A DNA stretch of 64,000 bases from Ciona savignyi. Its lineage: Eukaryota > Chordata > Ascidiacea > Phlebobranchia > Cionidae. Location: positions 1,709,910 through 1,773,909 of the forward strand of contig CH003228.1 of assembly GCA_000149265.1 (NCBI GenBank), in the 5' to 3' direction. The stretch's first letter is position 1, and every line of letters begins with the position of its first letter. The position numbers were made by a program, and so were the translations under genes. Under the pieces are notes generated by a model that saw nothing but the letters and a program-made list of their open reading frames with translations, had not been told where the DNA came from and did not search any database. Positions 11,466 through 23,459 of the stretch are shown here, piece by piece.

Positions 11466-11640
11466 ATTTTTCCGTTTTAAGTCTTTGAGTCTTTCCTTTA
11501 CCTTGACAATTGTGAAATAGACCAGGAAACAGGTCCATTTCGTCTGATATAGCTAGACTAAAAAAATTTCCCACCGTAGAAAACTAAAATATAAGATCTT
11601 AAAGTAACCATAACCCGAAAGCCGAGTTCTGGTTGCATGT

Positions 11641-11936
11641 TTAGCCGGCCGGTTGGCCTGGCGGAAAAGTACGTCGCCTTTCAATCGAAAGGTTGCAGAT
11701 GCGCAACTGTTCGCTAGCTAGTCGGTTGTGTCCTTGGGCAATGCAATTTACGGACATTGCCTGGACCCAGCGGATTAGTGAGTTCTACTAAATTGAAGGA
11801 ACGTGTGAAATATACACAAAACACTGCAATAGCTCCGGTATAACCCGACGGTGGGCGCGAGGTGATCTGACGATTGCCCGTGTGTTAACCCCCTTGGTTT
11901 TCCCTTTCACCGGGATAAACATGAATATCCAATCCT
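11641..11936 (+). mobile_element. SINE-like element inserted in array unit
   Basis: This about 296-bp block splits a sequence that is continuous in all other units (GTTGCATGT|CCTTTACATT). ATGT occurs on both sides (11637-11640 and 11937-11940) and may be a short target duplication. The left part is tRNA-like (a GCCTGGCGG stretch, then GGTTGCAGATGCG in the box B position); the right end is GGATAAACATGAATATCC followed by a short ATCCTA tail. Copies of the same family occur about nine more times in the window. No ORF. Confidence 0.8.
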
Positions 11937-12266
11937 ATGTCCTTTACATTCGCAGTACCAGCAGGGAGTTTCCCGTCCGAGATAGAGCAAACAATAAAAC
12001 GGAACTCGTGTGTGAGTTCGAATTTGTGGAAGTTCTGTGTTACAAATGTCGTAGTCAAAGCCTATCGACAATTAATATTGCATACATTTTCAATTAAGGC
12101 GCATTAACTTTCGGTGCAAAATCAATGAACACATCCTGATTTTTCTAGTTTATTACAAAATTTTACAAAACAAATAAATAAAACTTGCACATCAAATGCA
12201 GTAGCAGAAAAAATACACAAGAGTAAAAAGGTAAATCAACATTAAAAGCAAGCAAATGACTTTCGG

Positions 12267-13342
12267 TTATGTCCTGTTGCTGCAGTTTGCTGTGCGTTCA
12301 TTTGAAACACATTTACAGGAAGCTGGAAGCTCTATGGTTCTCTTGGATCCGTTTCGCAGTGTCAAGCTCACAGTTTGCCTGACTGCCATGCCTTTAAGCC
12401 CCGGGATAACTTGACATGTTCTCGGATTGTAGCATCTTCTACTGCACACCACTGTGCTCAAGTAAATCTGCTCTAAATCAGGGCATATCATGATCACTTG
12501 GCGCCATCTAGCGACTGCCTCTCGATGTTGGATGGTGGTGTGAACACGGCACCGATAGTCGCGCAGTGTCCTAGGGATATAAATATATTAAATATACATG
12601 CACACTAGCGATAAATAAAATTTAATATACGACTGTAATGTGTGTGTATACATATTGTTAATTATAGCTGTAAGTGTGGTGTAGTATATATGAGTCGGTA
12701 ACGATATTTATAAGCAAGTATGCTGCTAAAGTCGTATTCATATCCGAATGCACGATGCCAGCTATCAGTAAACCACAATAGTTATGTCCACATATTATGC
12801 GCAAATAAACTACCTTCTTGCTCTCCGTGGCAGACTTCTCTTTAATTTATGAAAAGTTCTTCTTTCTTGAGATATATCTCGTGCGCAGCTTAACACCACG
12901 AGGGCGAACAGTATAACGACGATGCTCGCCTGAAAGATAGTGGTCGGTAAAACTTCCGAAGTTACAAGTGTATCAGTCAATCTATTTCGAACATATTATT
13001 TATAATAAAAATATTGAGCTTTACGGACTAAATGTTATTTAATATAGATTATATAGAAATCTTATAAAACTGTTCCAATGTGTTAATATAATATTCAAAT
13101 TACTTTAAAATGCATTTAACTCTTCTTCCAATTTCTCGCAAAAAGTAGCTGATATCTTGGTTCTTTCCTTTTCGTATTGTGGTTGACCACCGTTGCATTC
13201 ATTATATTTATTGAATCTCAGTGCAGAATTACCCAGAGAAGATAAAATACTTTAGTTTTGTCTGTGTTCTGCGCCAGTGGTATATGTACCTATATTAACC
13301 GTACTTTACCTGGGAATTCCCCATCCACGCTACTCTAGGCAT
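12267..13342 (-). CDS. IL-17-like cystine-knot cytokine, type B, copy 5
   Basis: Exons 13310-13342, 12814-12929 and 12267-12570. The second intron is only 243 bp, having lost about 88 bp compared with other copies; splice sites are intact. Exon 1 reads ATG CCT AGA, so the second residue is Pro instead of Leu. The C-terminal tail has NERTANC for NESTANC. The domain is otherwise as in copy 1. Confidence 0.75.
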
Positions 13343-14013
13343 AAAGAAAGGTATACTGTTTCCTATTAACATTATGACGTAACTACGTTTTGGTTAAGCG
13401 TAGAGAGTTAGCACGGCCCGAATAAGCTACCGAATTACAATGAGGAACCACAGCATGCTTGAAGCACATGTAAACGTCATTTTTGATTTACGCAATGACT
13501 CTGTTATAGCTCATGTCATAATAAAGAACCAGCCAATAAGCATGTTTACATTTGCGTTCGATTAAGTAGTTCGAGACCAATTGATTCCTTATATTTTCAA
13601 CCTCATCCAAGAATCAAATTTTATTAAACTATATAAAAATTTGGTAAAATGTATCTCTCGTTGTGCAACCATAGCTAAATTACTTACTGTTAATATATCA
13701 ATTGTGTGTTTAGTTGAAATAAATCAAAGTTGATTGCTTTAAATCCCATTCTCTTGTTAATACGTTTCTGTGGCGTATTAACCATTGTATTACTAATATG
13801 TTTGAGAACATTTCAATAGCAAAGGCACAATAATCTATTTGGCATTACAACTTTTCTACGATCTTATAACAGTAAACTACAATAAATATACATTTTGTTT
13901 ATTGAAACAAATAAATTAATTAAAAAGCGTATAAAATAGGTACGACAGTAAAGAATGTGCGAAGGTAAGTGGATGTTATAAATAACAGGTAAAATATATT
14001 GTGTAAAAGGCGT

Positions 14014-14466
14014 CTAAGATTTTCTTCGACTGGTCTTGTTCTTGGTGCAGGTTGTTTTAGCGACGCAATTACAAGCAACAGGTATGTCAACGTGATGTGT
14101 TCTGGCACCTTTTCTTTCAACTAATTTGATAGTTCTCCAAATAGGCACCACTTTTGCCTTCTTTATCTCTTTGCACTTCACCCTATCAATACATTGACGT
14201 TCGCAAATGACAGAGTTAATGACGTCATCTTCCAAATTTCTGCATTTTATCGAAATTTCCGTCCAGCCAGCAAAAGACTTTTCGTTTTTATCTTCGACAA
14301 TAATTTCGCATTTGTGTTTGCATAAAATCTTCCTGTCTTGCTTGTTCGGTAAATTCCTCAGAAACTTTCTAAGCAACTTCTTTGATCGGTCCGCCGATGC
14401 CACCGTCGACAAGAAAAATAAAATTGCGAATAAAATCGCTATTCTTTGACTCAATTTGACCAACAT
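14014..14466 (-). CDS. IL-17-like cystine-knot cytokine, type A, copy 5
   Basis: Intact 150-aa ORF from a single ATG (ATA precedes it where other copies have a second ATG). The frame is open upstream to 14571, but the extra 35 residues would bury the signal peptide, so the shorter start is chosen. Differences include IVEDKNEKS for IVGDKNEKS, ICERQC for ICDRQC and KEIKKAK for KKIKKTK, making this the most diverged intact A copy. AATAAA (minus) at 13898-13903. Confidence 0.8.
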   Translation of the reverse strand: MLVKLSQRIAILFAILFFLSTVASADRSKKLLRKFLRNLPNKQDRKILCKHKCEIIVEDKNEKSFAGWTEISIKCRNLEDDVINSVICERQCIDRVKCKEIKKAKVVPIWRTIKLVERKGARTHHVDIPVACNCVAKTTCTKNKTSRRKS

Positions 14467-14979
14467 TATATTTTTCCGTTTTAAGTCTTTGAGTCTTTCC
14501 TTTAACTTGACAATTGGGAAATAGACCAGGAAACAGGGAATCCATTTCAGGTCTAGATATAGCTGGACCAAAAATTTTTCCCACCGTATAGCAAACTAAA
14601 ATATAAGATCTTAAAAGTTACCAGAACCCGAAAGCCGGAGTTCTGGTTGCATGTCCTTTACATTCGCAGTACCAGCAGGGAGTTTCCCGTACGAGATACA
14701 GCGAACAATAAAACGGAACTAATGTGTGACTTCGAATTTGTGGAAGTTCTGTGTTACAAATGTCGTAGTCAAAGCCTATCGACAATTAATATTACACGCA
14801 TTTTCAATTAAGGCGCATTAACTTTCGGTGCAAAATCATTAAACACATCCTGATTTTTCTAGTTTATTACAAAATGTAACAAAACAAATAAATAAAACTT
14901 GCACATCAAATGCAGTAGCAGAAGAAATACACAAGAGTACAAAGGTGAATCAACAATAAAGCAAGCAAAGGACATTCGA

Positions 14980-15417
14980 CTATGTCCTGTTGTTGCAGTT
15001 TGCTGTGCTTTCAGTTGAAACACATTTACAGGAAGCTGGAAGCTCTATGGTTCTCTTGGATCCGTTTCGCAGTGTTAAGCTCACAGTTTGCCTGACTGCC
15101 ATGCCTTTAAGCCCCGGGATAACTTGACATGTTCTCGGATTGTAGCATCTTCTACTGCACACCACTGTGGTCAAGTAAATCTGCTCCAAATCAGGGCATA
15201 TCATGATCACTTGGCGCCATCTAGCGACTGCCTCTCGATGTTGGATGGTGGTGTGAACACGGCACCGATAATCGCGCAGTGTCCTAGGGATGTTCGGTAA
15301 ATTCCTCAGAAACTTTCTAAGCAACTTCTTTGATCGGTCCGCCGATGCCACCGTCGACAAGAAAAATAAAATTGCGAATATAATCGCTATTCTTTGACTC
15401 GATTTGACCAACATCAT
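14980..15417 (-). CDS. Chimeric A/B IL-17-like cytokine gene
   Basis: A single-exon 145-aa ORF. Residues 1 to about 42 are the A-type signal peptide and propeptide (MMLVKSSQRIA to LRNLPN). The sequence then switches at about 15290-15292 to the last bases of the B-type intron (ATCCCTAG) and runs straight into the B-type domain exon (boundary 15283/15284) through to the B stop. The former 3' splice site is now read as codons for Ile-Pro-Arg and the frame is kept. All eight B-domain cysteines are present. The event looks like unequal recombination or deletion that removed the A domain, the spacer and B exons 1-2. The gene uses the A-type upstream region, so it should be expressed like an A gene (inference). 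Confidence 0.8.
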   Translation of the reverse strand: MMLVKSSQRIAIIFAILFFLSTVASADRSKKLLRKFLRNLPNIPRTLRDYRCRVHTTIQHREAVARWRQVIMICPDLEQIYLTTVVCSRRCYNPRTCQVIPGLKGMAVRQTVSLTLRNGSKRTIELPASCKCVSTESTANCNNRT

Positions 15418-16663
15418 GTTTTTCCGTTTTAAGTCTTTGAGTCTTTCCTTTAACTTGGCAATTGTGAAATAGACCAAGAAACAGTTCCATTTCGTCTAAT
15501 ATAGCTGGACCAAAAAAGTTCCCGCTGTAGCAAACTAAAATATAGGATCATTAAAGTTACCAGAACCCGAACACCGAGTTCTGGTTGCATGTCCTTTACA
15601 TTCGCAGTACCAGCAGGGAGTTTCCCGTACGAGATACAGCGAACAATAAAACGAAACTCGTGTGTGAGTTCGAATTTGTCGAAGTTCTGTGTTACATATG
15701 TCGTAGTCAGAGCTTATCAAAAATCAATACAATATATATTTTTTCATTATTAATAAAATAATTCTAATTACTACTTTCGCAATACGCAATTTAAGTGATT
15801 TAAATGCCGCAAATGACACACAGTTGGTTAATGTTTAACTATTGTCTTAATAAACTATCGCGCTCGCTTTACCTATTTTACGTGCTTTCCCGAGAACGAT
15901 ACAGTTTAACCGATCGATGAGTACGTTCCGCATATTTAAGTCATAGAATGATGCCCGCGACCCTTTAGTTATAGTTCATAAGAAACCGTTATTGTTTTAA
16001 AAGCTCTTCGTTTTTGGGTTTGTTAACAATACAGAGTTTTAATCAAAATAATAAAAAAGCATACGTCGTTGAAGAAGCATATATAGGTTTTAGGGTGGCG
16101 GCACACTGCCTGTCTTTCGGGTTTTCTTACTCAAGTCAAAAAACTGTAAAAGTAAATCATTATAAAAAAATAATCCAATTAACTGAGCTATTAAAAAATA
16201 AAACATTGGTCAGTAGATACTCTTAGTAGAATTAAACACACACCGGTTACATTTGTGGAGTAAGTAGACGATGTTGTTATGTGGTAAGGAATTCATTATT
16301 ATAGTTATTAAAATAATGCTGTCCCCAAATGTTTCACTTTATTTTACAACATTTTTTAAGCTTAAAATTTTTAGCATGCGCTAATTATACTTACATGGTG
16401 TGTTTACGTTTTTAATCTTCGACAATTCTTAGACCTACGGCTACCACTCGGTTAAACGCTTATCACTCGGGTTATAAATAATGCATGGGCCCATTCGCGA
16501 AAAGTAGACACCATCATTTTTCGCGGCAATTAGATATTTCTATAGCAGTTTAAAACTGCTGAGATTTGTAATCTTCAAAAACTTTTAAACCCTTTATACA
16601 ATAAAAGCTTATCTCAATTTTGCAGTTTCTACTGAAAGATTCTCCAACCGAAATGTATATTCG

Positions 16664-16841
16664 TCCGACAAGTTAGCCTGGTGGTTTAGTGCGGTGCCTT
16701 TCAGCCCAACGGTTGCAGATACGAAACTACTCGCTAGCTAGTCAGTTGTTGCTAGTGTGTTAAATCTGTTGGTTTTCCCATTTACGCGGACGGGGATTAA
16801 ATTCGTGAATGGGAAAACATAATTATTCTATGCTATCCTAT
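16664..16841 (+). mobile_element. Truncated SINE-like copy
   Basis: Head GTTAGCCTGGTGGTTTAGTG and the CGCTAGCTAGTC motif match the array SINE; the middle third is missing and the end is AAACATAATTATTC followed by TATCCTA. Confidence 0.7.
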
Positions 16842-17929
16842 ACTGACATTTTTGACCAGCGACTTCTTTGAAATTAAAAACGACAACATAAATAGTGTCG
16901 GTTTGGTTAATAATACCGGATCATAAGTTGGCTAATTCACAAAGTCTTTGGTTTCTGTTGTATTTATGGGTTCATGTCCACTATAGCCTATATAAAGTTC
17001 ACCAAAAATATATGTTTTGTAACCGCCACTTCTGACACGGATTATTTTATTTGTTCATAATATGCAGAGTATGCCACCTCGATTAATGCTATGTAAACAA
17101 AATAATAAATTAAAGAACAAATATTTAATTTAATAAATATAAATGTATTTTTTTTTAAATATTGTGTTGTTCTCTATTGATTTGTTTTTTTTTGTTCTCT
17201 ATTGATCTCTTTATAAGATCTTTATGAGGCATATGCCTTTCTGTATCGGATCCTGCATTTTTCCTTACAGTTTTTCAATATTACCCTATAAAGCACATAT
17301 GCGTATAAAGAAGCCAATAGCTGTGGCACTATATTAGATTGGGGTATAATACCAGGCAATGACGTAAGCTAATAACCACACGCACATATAGACAATTCTA
17401 TTAGAACAGAAATAGTGTGGTATAATTTCTAAAGTATTTTATATTTTCGGGATTGTCTGTAGTAAACTAGATTATATTACTTTCATTTGGGTTTTGTTGG
17501 ATCATTTTGTTCGTCTACAATTTAAAGTAAAAAATGCAGTAACATCCCTATATATTGGTATCGGCTATCTAAGATAATTAGCGCCAAAATGCCGACATAA
17601 AATGGCGACCTGACATGCCTTAACGGGCATTACGCAGCAATAAATGAAAATAAATCTACGTAAGGAAACCAGCATGTTTACCCTTCCAATCATGGTGAGC
17701 TTGGCAAGCTATGCAACGTCACCACGTCATTTTACGCAAAAACGTCCATTGATTTCCCGCGATCTTCTTACACTTTGTGACATATTTTATTAAAATTAAG
17801 ATGACAAGAAGTGGTATTTTAGGTTTCACACAGTGTACAAAGCCACGTTGTACAGACAAAATATAGTTTAACAAACGAGGTAATAACTGAAAACCAATTT
17901 TTACATCAATGAACCAATATTTTATATTA

Positions 17930-17992
17930 GTTTTATTTTCGTCAGGTATTTACACATTTTAGTTTTATTTTCGTCAAGTATTTACACATTGT
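17930..17992. repeat. Two-copy tandem repeat
   Basis: A unit of about 32 bp (AGTTTTATTTTCGTCA, then A/G, then GTATTTACACATT) is present twice in direct succession with one mismatch. Confidence 0.8.
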
Positions 17993-20900
17993 ATATTATT
18001 TTACTTTGCGCTCTGTATACGAGTTTGGCTTGCTGTCGAGAGGCAGTTCGTCAAGCAACACGAGCCTACATAACACCATGCACGTCATCTGCAAAGTAGG
18101 CAGAAAGTTCTGATTGTTGGCCCGACTTGAATAGACGCACGCTCACCCCGGTTCTATACTGTCATAAAGAGTCATTTCCTGTAATTTCACTTTCAGGGAT
18201 TTCCTAAAGCATCTGGCTATCCTGCTTCTTCATATAACGTTACGCAACATACGGCAAAACCAAACTGCGTGGTAGTGCATCTTTCCATAGCGGGAAACAG
18301 TTTTACTGAGAATTTTCTAACCTGCAGTTGTCTTCACGTGTTAGCAATGTCAGCAAAACAGGTGTCAAATTATAAATAGAAAGTTCTTTAGATTTAAGCG
18401 CGCATATCAACCAATAAGAATATATGTATCTTTAAAATATATAATATTGACCTTAAACAGTGACATAGATAATGTGTTTTGTAACTGAATACCCAGAGTC
18501 GCCCTATTATAGTCTCTACAACATGTTCTCTGTTAGTTGTCTAAATCTTCATTTATAAGTTCGCATGTTCAAAACGTCGCAGATTCCTGGCGGAAATCGA
18601 ATAATTTCGACTCCGGGTACAACGGCGCCGTATTTGCTCAACTGCTCCGAAGTGGCACCACTTGTTAACTTCTGTCAGAGTAGCTTTGTCGTAGCTTGCT
18701 ACAACTTGGTTAACGTAGAAACGAATCTTACCAAATGTAACCTACCTATAGTGTTTGTGAAAGAGGAAATTGAAATTAGTTTATATTACCCATGGAGGGG
18801 CGAATAGTATAAAATGCAAATATCCAATAAAGTAATTTCTATAACATGACATAATGATGTAAGGAATATGGAATAAGATACACCAGGTTCGTTTGTCTAC
18901 TTAATCTGTTTGATACATAGGTAATGTAACTAACCAGTATGTTTTAAACATACATGCCCACAGGGTCCAGAAATTCGTTGTTTGTCATTTTCAGCAATTT
19001 TAGCAAGTGTTACTTAGAATATGTTTCGGTAATTATGTTGTGTGAAGATATTTGTTCATCCTTTTAAGGGAATTTATTAACATTTAAGATGCAGCGAAGT
19101 TTTCAAATATTTGTCGTTTTACACGACCATCTTTCTGGTTTGACGAAACGCATTTTTTAAATTCTTTTACCGATCTGATTTGTATTAATTGAGTCACTTG
19201 CACTACGCTTTATTGAATGGAAGCAATCCATTTCCTGGAGTCTGCTTCCAAATGTCGCAGTTTCCGTTCAATTCAAATGCTGGTGTGCTATGTGTGCGTG
19301 GACCCACATGATTGGACCAATCTTACTTAAACTTTGCGAATGCTTTATCAGGAAAGGAGCCTTAAATTTTTAATCGAAATAGCCATGTAAAACGTAAGTA
19401 CGTTTATAGCCATGGAAGGTTGAATTTTATTTAAATAGGCACAACTTTTGGTTGAGTATAAGCAACTTATAAACTTTGGCGTAAAGCGAAATTTCGTCTA
19501 ATTTTCGATACATCAGTATTTTAATTGGTTCAACAGATCATTCCCGGGCATTATACCGGCATTTGTCATTCGCCGAAGTCAATACTGGTGGTGTGCCTCG
19601 TACATTAAAATACTATCCAAGCTACTCAGCGCACTGCCGAGGGTGCCAGTTGTAGAAGTGAATGTTTCCTGCTCCGACGTCTCGGTCCTTCGGGCGTGGG
19701 AGGACCGCTTCCGTATCGCTCCCCCTCACTTGCAATTGCCCGAGTCGTCCAACCAGGAGACCGATCGACCCCGATCGATTGGTTCCTTTGCAAACAACCT
19801 TTTTTGGGCGCCTCCGGTTGGACTAGTATAAATCGAACAAGAGTTATTTCCAAATCACAGAATATATGTTACGATGACACCATTCTGTACATATTGACTA
19901 AGAGAAAGGACCATGTTATGAGCTGTTAATTAAGGCCCTTAGTTTCAACGAAAAACAAATTTAAAACTTTTGCACAAGATATTTGTAGAATAGTGTCTTA
20001 AAATAACGCTTTAATTAATCAAGCAGTGTCATAATTATGGTTTTCGATGCTGCCTTGTTACCTACGGTACCAGGTAGAAAGTAAGTCATCTCGTACCGTG
20101 AGTAATAAAGCATTCTCGGAGGCTCAAATCAACCGACACTGAAAGATCATCTGCTGAGGTACGTTCGGTAAGATATCCATTGTCGTCGTGGGCTCACCTA
20201 GAACGCATAGTGGCCTATACCTTCGATACGTTAGAAATGTAATTACGCGCCTTGTGTGTTTCGTTAAGGACTTTGAGGTTTAGCCATCGTTTTGTTTCCA
20301 CCCGGGTTGAACTGTCCGTACAGTCCATACCATCAATGTACGCGGCGTATGGTTGTAAAGAAGCTCAAAAATGACTATATAATTTTACAGTTTACCGTGC
20401 GGCATTAACAGTAATTTATTGTCTTAGTATATTAAGAAATGTTAACATTTTTGTTGCGCATACCAATTCAGACTTTTCTATTGCTTTGTGGCATAAATCC
20501 GGAAACTATAGCTTTCCAGAAATAACTGTTCGGTTTCCTTTCAGCCTGTACAGCCGCAACTTCCTGTTTGTGCCACTGCATGTACACCGTGATACACAAC
20601 CCTCGATCGGTCATGTGTATTTGAACGTGGTTTAAATTCAGCAAATTTTAAGCGGAACTATATGGTATACCTATAAAAACTTTAACTTTATTACCAAATT
20701 CTAGTAGTACTGTTTAGTAAATACCGCTATAAAAACACCGACTCGGAATCATATTCAATAGGTTATTCTTTCTTCAAACAAAAACACATTACGTCTTTGT
20801 CATCACTTGTAAATCGGGCGTGAGGTCACGAAATAACATAGCTCAACTGTTTTTACCTTCAGGTGAGTTGCACTGACGGTATGAAAATACATTACAGAGA

Positions 20901-21958
20901 AAAGAAGGAGACGTAATGCGATATGTTCTATAAATCATACAGCTATTTCACAAGCTATGATTCGCATTCGATATATCGCTAAAACAAAGAATATTTTTTA
21001 AGCCAAGGCAACTAACAGGTAAGTAATTTTATTTGACTTCAAGTTTAGTTTTGTGCTTTTATTTGAGTAAAATAAGATACTTATGTTTGTGCCCATTGAT
21101 GGAAACACGCGGGGCGTTATGTCACGAACAAACGTTATGAGCCATTAAAACAACGGGCCAGGCAAGGTTCGTCAAAATCCCTGACCAATGGGACGCAATC
21201 GATTAGCGGCCGGTTTTAATTCAGTTATACTATTTGGTTAACGCTGTGTGTGTTACAAATGAACTAACTCTTCGGATAATTAGTTAAATTCTTTTTCTAA
21301 ATTATATTGTTTTTTAAGTGAACACCCGCCAGTACCTTCACACAATTGTTTCTGTTTAGGAGTTCCGAATACGATAAGGTAATTAGTGAAATTGAATATT
21401 TATGACCATGCCCCACATTATTCACACTTATTCATTCGTTAATTTTTGGTACATTTGAGCAAATTACACTAATAGGTGTCAGTTTTATTAAACAGTAGCT
21501 TCAGTTCTGGGTGGATGATAATTAACAGACGTCTTTATTGAAAGGGGCGTAACCAATATCTTATTCAGCAATTTCTTTACATCATGGGTCAAAGGGCTTT
21601 CAAAAGAATTTGATATTTGATAATATATAAGCTTTATAAGGCCAAATAATAAACATATGTGTTGAGATACAAGAAAGAAAACATACAATTTGAATGTTTA
21701 ATGTTAACCTACAGGCTGTTTTGAGGCAAACTTTACGTTAAAGTTTTTGATTGAAGTTTTTTTGTAAAGGTGCAGCTGGTCATATTAAAGTAGGAGTCAG
21801 TTGTAAACTTTACAGCCGCATTGTATTGGTGCCTTTTGTGTAGCGAAAATTGTAGAAATATTAAAACGGCTTTTGCTATTTTAGTGGGCGTGAAATACAG
21901 CGTTATAAGCCTCGCGAATTATTTTTTCGGAAATAAGCCAACCAGTCCACCAAGCAGA

Positions 21959-22264
21959 ATGGCGCTTGAAGCTTATCAAGTGTACATTCCGCCGGATGTA
22001 CCTGCTGGGCAGTTCGCATCAAAGTTGATCAAAGCCGTTCACACCGACACTCGCAATAATATATTTCCATGCAACAGCCCTTACGGTCGGGATTGGAAGG
22101 AATCTATATCTTACCTCGGGAAGAAGAAAAGAGCCGGAGAGATCAGCAACGTCGAGTTTGAAACAGCCATGGACAGCCCGAGAGTAATCTTGCCGAAGGA
22201 ACACCCGTTCGAGGGAAGAAACAATCCCCAACCCAGCAAGGTAGATTGGCTGCTCTGCGATTGA
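21959..22264 (+). CDS. Unrecognised 101-aa protein, single exon
   Basis: Starts at an ATG in a favourable context (AGAATGG); the frame is open upstream to 21821 but that part is less protein-like. The sequence (MALEAYQVYIPPDVPAG... ending PQPSKVDWLLCD) is hydrophilic with prolines, no signal peptide, no membrane segment and no coiled coil. Balanced composition and GC-richer codons than the flanks support real coding. A poly(A) signal AATAAA at 22406-22411, 142 bp past the stop, supports a complete one-exon gene. I do not recognise the family; no function is proposed. Confidence 0.55.
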   Translation: MALEAYQVYIPPDVPAGQFASKLIKAVHTDTRNNIFPCNSPYGRDWKESISYLGKKKRAGEISNVEFETAMDSPRVILPKEHPFEGRNNPQPSKVDWLLCD

Positions 22265-22411
22265 TTAAGTCCATATATGGACGGACAATTGTATACAATT
22301 GTATAGAATACAGTGTTTGTTTTTTCGCCGCTAACTTCACTAGAAAAACGGCGTATTGTACAAACATTGGTCTAGGATCTAATAGGCCTAGTAACTGTTG
22401 TACAGAATAAA

Positions 22412-23459
22412 AATTCTATAACCTAGTTCAAAATGTAGGCAGTTTAGTTTGAATGTGCAAAAAAACATTGACGTGGTGTTTAAAAGCCATTGGCTGTGGT
22501 ATTAAATAAGAAACAAGGTTTCCACGATATGTTTCATGTTAGGTCATAATGTGCCACCGTTTTTTCTTAATTTATTATAGATATTAAATTGACGTCGAAG
22601 GACGATACAGCAGACTAATTATTATTTGAATTAACGAAACATTAAATTTTAAATCAGAGTATATTAGTATCAGTTTTAGGCTGATCAGCTGGTAACCTAT
22701 TTAATTAAGTCAATATACTTAGAACAATAAATTGCTGTTGACTTTTTACGCGATATATATTACAGCAGCGGTAGCGTAAACCCGATTAAGTTACTTAGCG
22801 CGTTATTACACGGGCAGATGTATTGTTACCTCGTCCTTGAAGAGCCATAGTTATCCGCCAGTATTGTTACGACTTGAAAAGAAAGTATTTTGAGATAATG
22901 TGTTCATACTGCTCTAGTCTAAAGCAATAGGCAATTGTTAGAGGTTTAAATAAAAACTTATAATTGGTCAAAGTGCTTACTGAGTATAGAGCCAGTGTTT
23001 GTTGGAAACGAAAATAAGGCTATATTAGTTTGTTTAATTTCTAAGCCTATTATCTATAAATGTGAGAATAAACAATGATTGGACCTAGACCAAACCTTGT
23101 TATCGAGCCGAAAACAAAGGTTGGTGCCGTATAATTGGATTATACCAAAGATGTCTAAAGTTAAACATATAAAGCTGCCATCCTACCGCATACTTTGGTT
23201 GTTACCGTAGAAGATAATCAAATTAAACCTTATGCAATTATACTTTTGTAGGAAAAGTTACAAAAGGCACTAAAATTTTAACAAAAAATAAATCAATTTA
23301 GTGTTTTATCAAAGTAATTCGTGTTAACACATGGGGTTTTACCAACAATAGTTTTGTAATTTTCTCTGTTTCATACGGTTTCATAATATATTGTTGTGTG
23401 AGAGATTTTGTTATTTGTAAGATTTGAGTGCTGACATGTGTATAAATTGACAGGCGTTC
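22412..23459. other. Intergenic, nothing recognised
   Basis: AT-rich spacer between the two plus-strand genes. It ends in an AG acceptor (TTGACAG) six bases before the next start codon, which could be a spliced-leader acceptor or the end of a 5' intron. Confidence 0.45.

Larger units (their letters stand above)
745..15720 (-). repeat. Tandem array of paired IL-17-like cytokine genes
   Basis: Six B-type domain exons end at 915, 3607, 6394, 9188, 12267 and 14980, so the spacing is 2692, 2787, 2794, 3079 and 2713 bp. The 3079-bp unit contains a SINE of about 296 bp; without it the unit is again about 2.78 kb. Each unit, read on the minus strand, holds an A gene, about 1.1 kb of conserved spacer plus the first B exon and intron, then B exons 2 and 3. 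Identity is high in coding and non-coding parts, showing duplication of the whole unit rather than retroposition. All copies have the same orientation. The array fades at about 745 and 15720, where unique sequence begins. Confidence 0.9.
15721..21958. other. Long intergenic stretch, no supported gene
   Basis: About 6.2 kb without an ORF or exon set that I can defend. Contents seen: a truncated SINE copy (about 16664-16840), a two-copy tandem repeat (about 17930-17992), and a GC-richer block at about 19640-19830 with GATCGA-type palindromes but no recognisable protein. ORFs at 16014-16226 and 18565-18807 (plus) look random. Confidence 0.5.

Noticed and set aside
14467..14571. N-terminal extension of A copy 5 to 185 aa
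   Set aside because: The extension would place 35 residues before the signal peptide and is not open in all copies.
745..15720. CRISPR-like or satellite array
   Set aside because: The repeat unit is 2.7-2.8 kb with genes and introns, not short repeats with spacers.
18565..18807. 80-codon plus-strand ORF
   Set aside because: Random composition, no homologue recognised, no promoter or poly(A) context.
19626..19929. Overlapping ORFs on both strands in a GC-richer block
   Set aside because: Three frames are open at once because of base composition; no protein-like segment or splice sites supports any of them.
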